Assembly (NCBI GenBank): GCA_025924775.1
Contig: JAICHS010000015.1
Coordinates: 1 to 18,056 of the forward strand
From: Rhodanobacteraceae bacterium
GTDB taxonomy: Bacteria; Pseudomonadota; Gammaproteobacteria; Xanthomonadales; Rhodanobacteraceae
DNA length: 18,056 nucleotides
Direction of reading: 5' to 3'
Shown: positions 15,090 through 18,056 of the stretch, one piece after another
How positions within the stretch are numbered: position 1 is the first letter of the stretch
Layout: every line of letters starts with the position of its first letter
Position numbers and translations under genes: made by a program
The notes under the pieces: generated by a model
What the model saw: the letters and a program-made list of their open reading frames with translations, nothing else
The model's database searches: none
Told to the model about the DNA's origin: nothing

Positions 15090-15839
15090 CTAACCATGTG
15101 GTGATTTGCCTTGCGCGGCCACCGCCGCGGCCTTCGCGGCGATCGCGTCGGCGTCACCCAGGTAGAAATGCTTGACGGGCTGCAACGCGTCGTCGAACTG
15201 GTACACCAGCGGCACGCCATTGGGGATGTTGAGGCTGGTGATGTCGGCGTCGGAAATCCCGTCGAGGTATTTCACCAGCGCACGCATGGAGTTGCCGTGC
15301 GCGGCCACCAGTACGCGCTGACCGTCGCGGATCGCGGGCGCCAGCACCTCGTGCCAGTACGGCAACACGCGCGCCACGGTGTCCTTCAGGCATTCGGTCA
15401 GCGGGACCTGCACCGGGTCCAGCCTGGCGTAGCGCGGGTCGTTGGCGCAGAAATTGTCCGCAGGATCCAGCGGCGGCGGTGGCACGTCGTAGCTGCGGCG
15501 CCAGATGTGCACCTGCTCGTCACCATGCTTGGCGGCCACCTCGGCCTTGTTCATGCCGGTCAGCGCGCCGTAGTGGCGCTCGTTCAGGCGCCAATCGGTG
15601 TGCACCGGCAGCCACGCCAGGTCCATCGCATCCAGCACGCCCCACAGGGTATGCACCGCGCGCTTCAGCACCGAAGTATGCGCGACGTCGAACGCGTAAC
15701 CCTCGTGTTTCAGCAGTTCGCCCGCCGCGCGCGCCTCGTCGCGGCCCTGGTCGGAAAGGTCGATGTCGGCCCAGCCGGTGAAGCGGTTTTCGCGGTTCCA
15801 CAGTGACTGGCCGTGGCGGATCATCACGAGGGTCTGCAT
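15090..15839 (-). CDS. gpmA: 2,3-bisphosphoglycerate-dependent phosphoglycerate mutase
   Basis: This is a 249-residue cofactor-dependent phosphoglycerate mutase (E. coli GpmA has 250). It interconverts 3- and 2-phosphoglycerate in glycolysis and gluconeogenesis in the cytoplasm. The phospho-histidine is H9 in RHGQSLWN. Further active-site residues are R60 (TSVLKRAVHT), E87 (LNERHYGALTG) and H181 (AAHGNSMRALVKYL). The longer insert after the first domain (RRSYDVPPPPL) is typical of GpmA and absent from shorter family members. ATG 15839 gives the expected N-terminus. The gene faces ubiB across the 204-bp inverted-repeat element and is divergent from the lipoprotein gene, with 126 bp between their starts. 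Confidence 0.96.
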   Translation of the reverse strand: MQTLVMIRHGQSLWNRENRFTGWADIDLSDQGRDEARAAGELLKHEGYAFDVAHTSVLKRAVHTLWGVLDAMDLAWLPVHTDWRLNERHYGALTGMNKAEVAAKHGDEQVHIWRRSYDVPPPPLDPADNFCANDPRYARLDPVQVPLTECLKDTVARVLPYWHEVLAPAIRDGQRVLVAAHGNSMRALVKYLDGISDADITSLNIPNGVPLVYQFDDALQPVKHFYLGDADAIAAKAAAVAAQGKSPHG

Positions 15840-15965
15840 GGCGTTGCCTTTGGAAGAATCCGGCCAGTTTAGCGATGGCCCGGAAGTCAGGGTGCCGATG
15901 TGCCTATTGTCAACACCACACTAGTCAGGCAGGATCGCGCTTGACCTACACGCGGGAGACTTCTC

Positions 15966-16694
15966 ATGCGATCCGCACGTCTTTGCACACATCTTTTGGC
16001 CCTGTTGGCCTTGCCACTCGCGCTATCCGCCTGCATCAGCGGCGTCAATGGTTCGGTCGATGTCGCCGCCGGCACCAGCGTTTCCGACGCCAGCACCGTC
16101 AACGGGTCGGTGACGCTTGAAGCCAATGCCAAAGCCGACAAGGCGTCCACCGTCAATGGCAGGATCCACCTGGCCGAGGGCGCCAAGGTGGGCAAGGCGA
16201 CCACCGTCAACGGCGGCATCACCCTGGACGAGCACGCCAGCGCCGAGGGTGTCGAAACCGTCAATGGCGCGGTGACGCTGGCCAAGGATGCCACCGTCAC
16301 CGGCAACGTCACCGCCGTCAACGGCACGCTCAGCCTGGCCGCGGGCGCCGCGGTCAACGGCAAGCTCACCAACGTCAACAGCCCCATCCACATCGATGGC
16401 GCGCACGTCGGCCAGGGCATCACCACCGTCAACGGCGATATCGACATCAGCGGCGACGCCGTGGTGGATGGCGGGATCAAGGTTGAAAAGCCCAACGACA
16501 GTGGCGTCCTCGGCATTCATTTCGACAGCAACAGCGTGCCGACCATCACGATCGGTGCTGGTGCCACCGTGAACGGCCCGCTCGATTTCGAACGCCCTGT
16601 GAAGTTGTACATCAACGACCAGGCGCACGTGGCGGGGCCGATCACCGGCGCCACCGCAGTGAAGTTCAGCGGCGCGACGCCGCCGGCATCCTGA
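15966..16694 (+). CDS. Repeat lipoprotein with 18-residue VNG units (predicted beta-helix)
   Basis: This is a 242-residue protein with a lipoprotein signal: a charged start, the hydrophobic stretch LLALLALPLAL, and lipobox LSAC with C23. Position +2 is Ile, so outer-membrane sorting is plausible. From V27 it is built of units that start VNG, mostly 18 residues long (V27, V45, V63, V81, V99, V118, V137, V155), followed by an interrupted last unit and a ninth VNG at V202. Alternating hydrophobic positions such as VNGSVTLEANAKADKAST suggest one beta-helix turn per unit, as in bactofilin or polymer-forming proteins. I do not recognise a named family, and no catalytic residues are evident. GGGAG precedes ATG 15966. 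A structural or surface role is an inference. Confidence 0.85.
   Translation: MRSARLCTHLLALLALPLALSACISGVNGSVDVAAGTSVSDASTVNGSVTLEANAKADKASTVNGRIHLAEGAKVGKATTVNGGITLDEHASAEGVETVNGAVTLAKDATVTGNVTAVNGTLSLAAGAAVNGKLTNVNSPIHIDGAHVGQGITTVNGDIDISGDAVVDGGIKVEKPNDSGVLGIHFDSNSVPTITIGAGATVNGPLDFERPVKLYINDQAHVAGPITGATAVKFSGATPPAS
16044..16568 (+). repeat. Tandem 54-57 bp coding repeats (VNG units)
   Basis: Units beginning GTCAAT or GTCAAC start at 16044, 16098, 16152, 16206, 16260, 16317, 16374 and 16428. Their period is 54 bp, with two units of 57 bp. A ninth VNG occurs at 16569 after a longer, diverged unit. The units share protein pattern more than DNA sequence, so they are old duplications under selection for structure rather than recent slippage. 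Confidence 0.85.
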
Positions 16695-16789
16695 TGCCGC
16701 GCGGACCTGGACGGGCCTGATCCCGCCCGGGGCCCCCTACCGCACGACCGGTGCGGGTGCCGTAGCCGCAACAAAATCGCGTCCATCGT

Positions 16790-16813
16790 GCCGTCGGTCA
16801 GGTGGCCGACGGC
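16790..16813. promoter_or_regulatory. Perfect 8-bp inverted repeat (hairpin)
   Basis: GCCGTCGG (16790-16797) and CCGACGGC (16806-16813) are perfect inverted copies around an 8-base centre. The site lies about 100 bp after the lipoprotein stop and about 200 bp before the sigma-54-like promoter. No T-run follows, so it is more likely a protein-binding site or RNA stabiliser than an intrinsic terminator. Confidence 0.4.
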
Positions 16814-16915
16814 GCGCCGCTGCATGGATATCGTGGCCAGCCTCGGGCAGGTGCCGCCCGGTCACAAGGGACGCGGTGTGCCGCTGATGCGACCGTAGAA
16901 GCACACCGGGTCTTG

Positions 16916-16951
16916 CGGGGCGGTGACGATTCCATGGCGCAGGCCGCCCCG
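16916..16951. promoter_or_regulatory. Inverted repeat, possible enhancer-binding-protein site
   Basis: CGGGGCGG (16916-16923) and CCGCCCCG (16944-16951) are perfect inverted copies with 20 bases between them. The centre lies about 80 bp upstream of the GG of the sigma-54-like promoter, a usual distance for activators of sigma-54 polymerase. Binding is inferred from symmetry and position only. Confidence 0.35.
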
Positions 16952-17011
16952 TTTCGGGGAAAGAACAGGAAATACAACTATTTGTGCTCGAAAGCCACGT
17001 CGGCCATCTTC

Positions 17012-17027
17012 AGGCACAGTTCGTGCA
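17012..17027 (+). promoter_or_regulatory. Candidate sigma-54 (RpoN) promoter
   Basis: The bases AGGCACAGTTCGTGCA match the sigma-54 consensus TGGCAC-N5-TTGCA at 9 of 11 fixed positions. The essential GG (17013-17014) and GC (17025-17026) are exactly 10 bp apart. Transcription would start near 17038, about 108 nt before the start codon of the sugar transferase. Sigma-54 control is known for some PEP-CTERM exopolysaccharide loci. Confidence 0.5.
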
Positions 17028-17051
17028 TAACATCTAGAGAAGGATAAAAGT

Positions 17052-17079
17052 TTGAACTGCGTCACGTTTGTAGTATAAG
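17052..17079 (+). promoter_or_regulatory. Candidate sigma-70 promoter
   Basis: TTGAAC (17052-17057) and TATAAG (17074-17079) are separated by 16 bp, matching 4 of 6 and 5 of 6 consensus bases. The start site would be near 17086, 60 nt before the sugar transferase ATG. It overlaps the predicted leader of the sigma-54-like promoter, so the gene may have two promoters or only one of these is real. Confidence 0.45.
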
Positions 17080-17132
17080 GAGTGCCCGTTTCGCGCGCGG
17101 ACCAGTCGGCGGCAATGACGGAGCGGCACTAC

Positions 17133-17138
17133 AGGAGG
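17133..17138 (+). promoter_or_regulatory. Consensus Shine-Dalgarno sequence
   Basis: A perfect AGGAGG lies 7 nt before ATG 17146. It fixes the start of the sugar transferase gene against a competing open frame that begins at 17082 and is out of register. Confidence 0.85.
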
Positions 17139-17145
17139 GTTCAGC

Positions 17146-18056
17146 ATGTACCGACTGTTCCGACAACGTGCGTTGCGCTGGCAAGCCCTGCTGGTACTGG
17201 TGGAATTCGGGCTGCTGGTGGGCTGTGTTTACGCCGCGGTGGCCTTGCGTTTCTGGGGCGACACCGATGTGCAAAGCGCATTCGGCCACACCGTGCATTG
17301 GCACGCGTTGCTGGTGGCGGGGGTGCTGATCCTCGCAATGGCAGCGCTCGGACTTTATCAGGTGCATCTGCGCGCCACCTGGCTGGGCCGCTTCAGTCGG
17401 CAAGGCGTAGCGTTCGTGCTGGGCTGGATCGCGCTGACCGTGCTGTATTACGTGATTCCCGAGGCCTATCTGGGGCGCGGGGTGCTGGGCATCGCGTTGG
17501 TGCTCGGTTGCGTGGTGGTGGCCGGGTGGCGGGTGGCGTTCCTGGGTTTCGTGGATGCCGACCTGTTCAAGCGCCGGGTGGTGATGCTGGGCGCCGGCAA
17601 GCGCGCGGCGGAAGTCGTCAACAAGATGCGCCGCAGGACCGACCAGCGCGGCTTCAAGATCCTGGGCTTCGTGCCGATCGGGTCCGACCCGGTCGCCGTA
17701 CCCGCGAAGTCGCTGCTGCATCCAGAGGGGGATCTGTGCGAGTGGATACACCACTGCGGCGTGGACGAGATCGTGGTGGGTCCGGACGACCGCCGCGGCA
17801 CGCTGCCGGTCAGGGCGCTGCTGGATTGCAAGCAGCGTGGGGTGGCGGTTACGGAACTGGCCGCGTTCTTTGAACGCGAAGCCGGCAACATCATGATGGA
17901 CCTGACCAATCCGTCGTGGCTGGTGTTCTCGGAAGGTTTCAACATTTCGCCGCTGCGGCGGCGAGTCAAGCGCGGCTTCGACGTCGCCATCGCGTCGCTG
18001 GTGTCGCTGCTGGCGTGGCCTTTCATGCTGCTGACGGCACTGGCGATCCGGCTGGA
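17146..18056 (+). CDS. EpsB-type polyprenyl-phosphate sugar transferase, N-terminal part
   Basis: The first 303 residues of a gene that runs out of the window. Four hydrophobic segments (about 14-35, 53-71, 88-104 and 112-136) precede a Rossmann-like CoA-binding domain with VVMLGAGKRAAEVV at 145-158. It continues into WLVFSEGFNISPLRRRVKRGFDV (258-280) and the membrane-inserted start of a bacterial sugar transferase domain. This resembles the TIGR03013/EpsB group, which transfers the first sugar phosphate to undecaprenyl phosphate and is typical of exopolysaccharide loci with exosortase XrtA. The catalytic residues of the transferase domain lie beyond the window. The start is set by a perfect ribosome-binding site and the membrane topology. 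It is probably the first gene of a polysaccharide operon. Confidence 0.9.
   Translation, partial: MYRLFRQRALRWQALLVLVEFGLLVGCVYAAVALRFWGDTDVQSAFGHTVHWHALLVAGVLILAMAALGLYQVHLRATWLGRFSRQGVAFVLGWIALTVLYYVIPEAYLGRGVLGIALVLGCVVVAGWRVAFLGFVDADLFKRRVVMLGAGKRAAEVVNKMRRRTDQRGFKILGFVPIGSDPVAVPAKSLLHPEGDLCEWIHHCGVDEIVVGPDDRRGTLPVRALLDCKQRGVAVTELAAFFEREAGNIMMDLTNPSWLVFSEGFNISPLRRRVKRGFDVAIASLVSLLAWPFMLLTALAIRL

Larger units (their letters stand above)
16695..17145. other. Long non-coding region upstream of the exopolysaccharide gene
   Basis: This 451-bp stretch has no credible gene; the small open frames in it have no family-like content. It holds a stem-loop at 16740-16756 (CCGCAC/GTGCGG), perfect inverted repeats at 16790-16813 and 16916-16951, a sigma-54-like promoter near 17012-17027, a sigma-70-like promoter at 17052-17079 and a strong ribosome-binding site. 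Base composition becomes more AT-rich from about 16960. The layout is that of a regulated promoter region. Confidence 0.7.

Noticed and set aside
16044..16568. Regular 54-bp repeats as a possible CRISPR array
   Set aside because: The period equals 18 codons, the frame is open throughout, and the units encode a conserved protein pattern without constant repeats and unique spacers.
15887..16628. Two minus-strand open frames of about 200 residues over the lipoprotein gene
   Set aside because: They are repetitive only because they mirror the VNG coding repeats, and neither has a credible start signal.
16802..17047. 81-residue plus-strand open frame in the long non-coding region
   Set aside because: It overlaps the inverted repeats and the sigma-54-like promoter, has no ribosome-binding site of note and no family-like sequence.
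17082..17873. 263-residue plus-strand frame overlapping the last gene
   Set aside because: It is out of frame with the sugar transferase, which has the consensus ribosome-binding site, membrane helices and family motifs.

Overview
The window reads as chromosome of a high-GC gammaproteobacterium. The ubiE/ubiJ/ubiB, trmL, gpmA and pip set, an AlgZ/AlgR-like pair, a large periplasmic M16 peptidase, and short palindromic repeats with CGTCATTCC ends together suggest the Xanthomonadales/Lysobacterales (Rhodanobacteraceae-like). This assignment comes from protein and repeat flavour, not from a database match. Coding density is high. Nearly all the long alternative-frame ORFs are GC-driven shadows of real genes.

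Layout. (1) 1-1649, plus strand: the end of a LytS/AlgZ-type histidine kinase, overlapping an AlgR-like LytTR response regulator, then a conserved protein of unknown function with an H-x2-C-x2-C motif. (2) 1718-4583, minus strand: an M1 aminopeptidase related to leukotriene A4 hydrolase, followed 7 bp later by a membrane-anchored alpha/beta hydrolase. (3) 4678-7033: two glutathione S-transferases facing each other and a proline iminopeptidase (pip), followed by a 126-bp inverted-repeat element. (4) 7212-11028, minus strand: ubiE, a terminator embedded in a composite palindromic repeat, and a secreted M16 metallopeptidase. (5) 11151-14838, plus strand: an SDR oxidoreductase, trmL, and the ubiJ-ubiB pair with overlapping stop and start codons. 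(6) 14867-15839: a 204-bp element with perfect 17-bp inverted ends, then gpmA on the minus strand. (7) 15966-16694: a lipoprotein built of 18-residue VNG repeats, probably a beta-helix. (8) 16695-17145: a non-coding regulatory region with a candidate sigma-54 promoter, inverted repeats and a sigma-70-like promoter. (9) 17146-end: the start of an EpsB-type polyprenyl-phosphate sugar transferase, which probably opens an exopolysaccharide (PEP-CTERM/XrtA-type) locus.

Themes. UbiE, UbiJ and UbiB serve ubiquinone synthesis, but ubiE is separated from ubiJB and inverted, unlike the E. coli ubiE-ubiJ-ubiB operon. UbiB carries an in-frame segment of about 29 residues that looks like a captured intergenic palindromic repeat; a relative of that repeat lies downstream of the M16 gene. 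Three genes (ubiE, trmL, ubiJ) have a -10-like hexamer ending exactly 7 nt before the ATG and no Shine-Dalgarno sequence, which suggests leaderless transcripts. I see no CRISPR array, tRNA, rRNA, transposase or prophage gene. The most novel-looking items are the VNG-repeat lipoprotein, the repeat-in-gene event in ubiB, and the control region of the exopolysaccharide gene.
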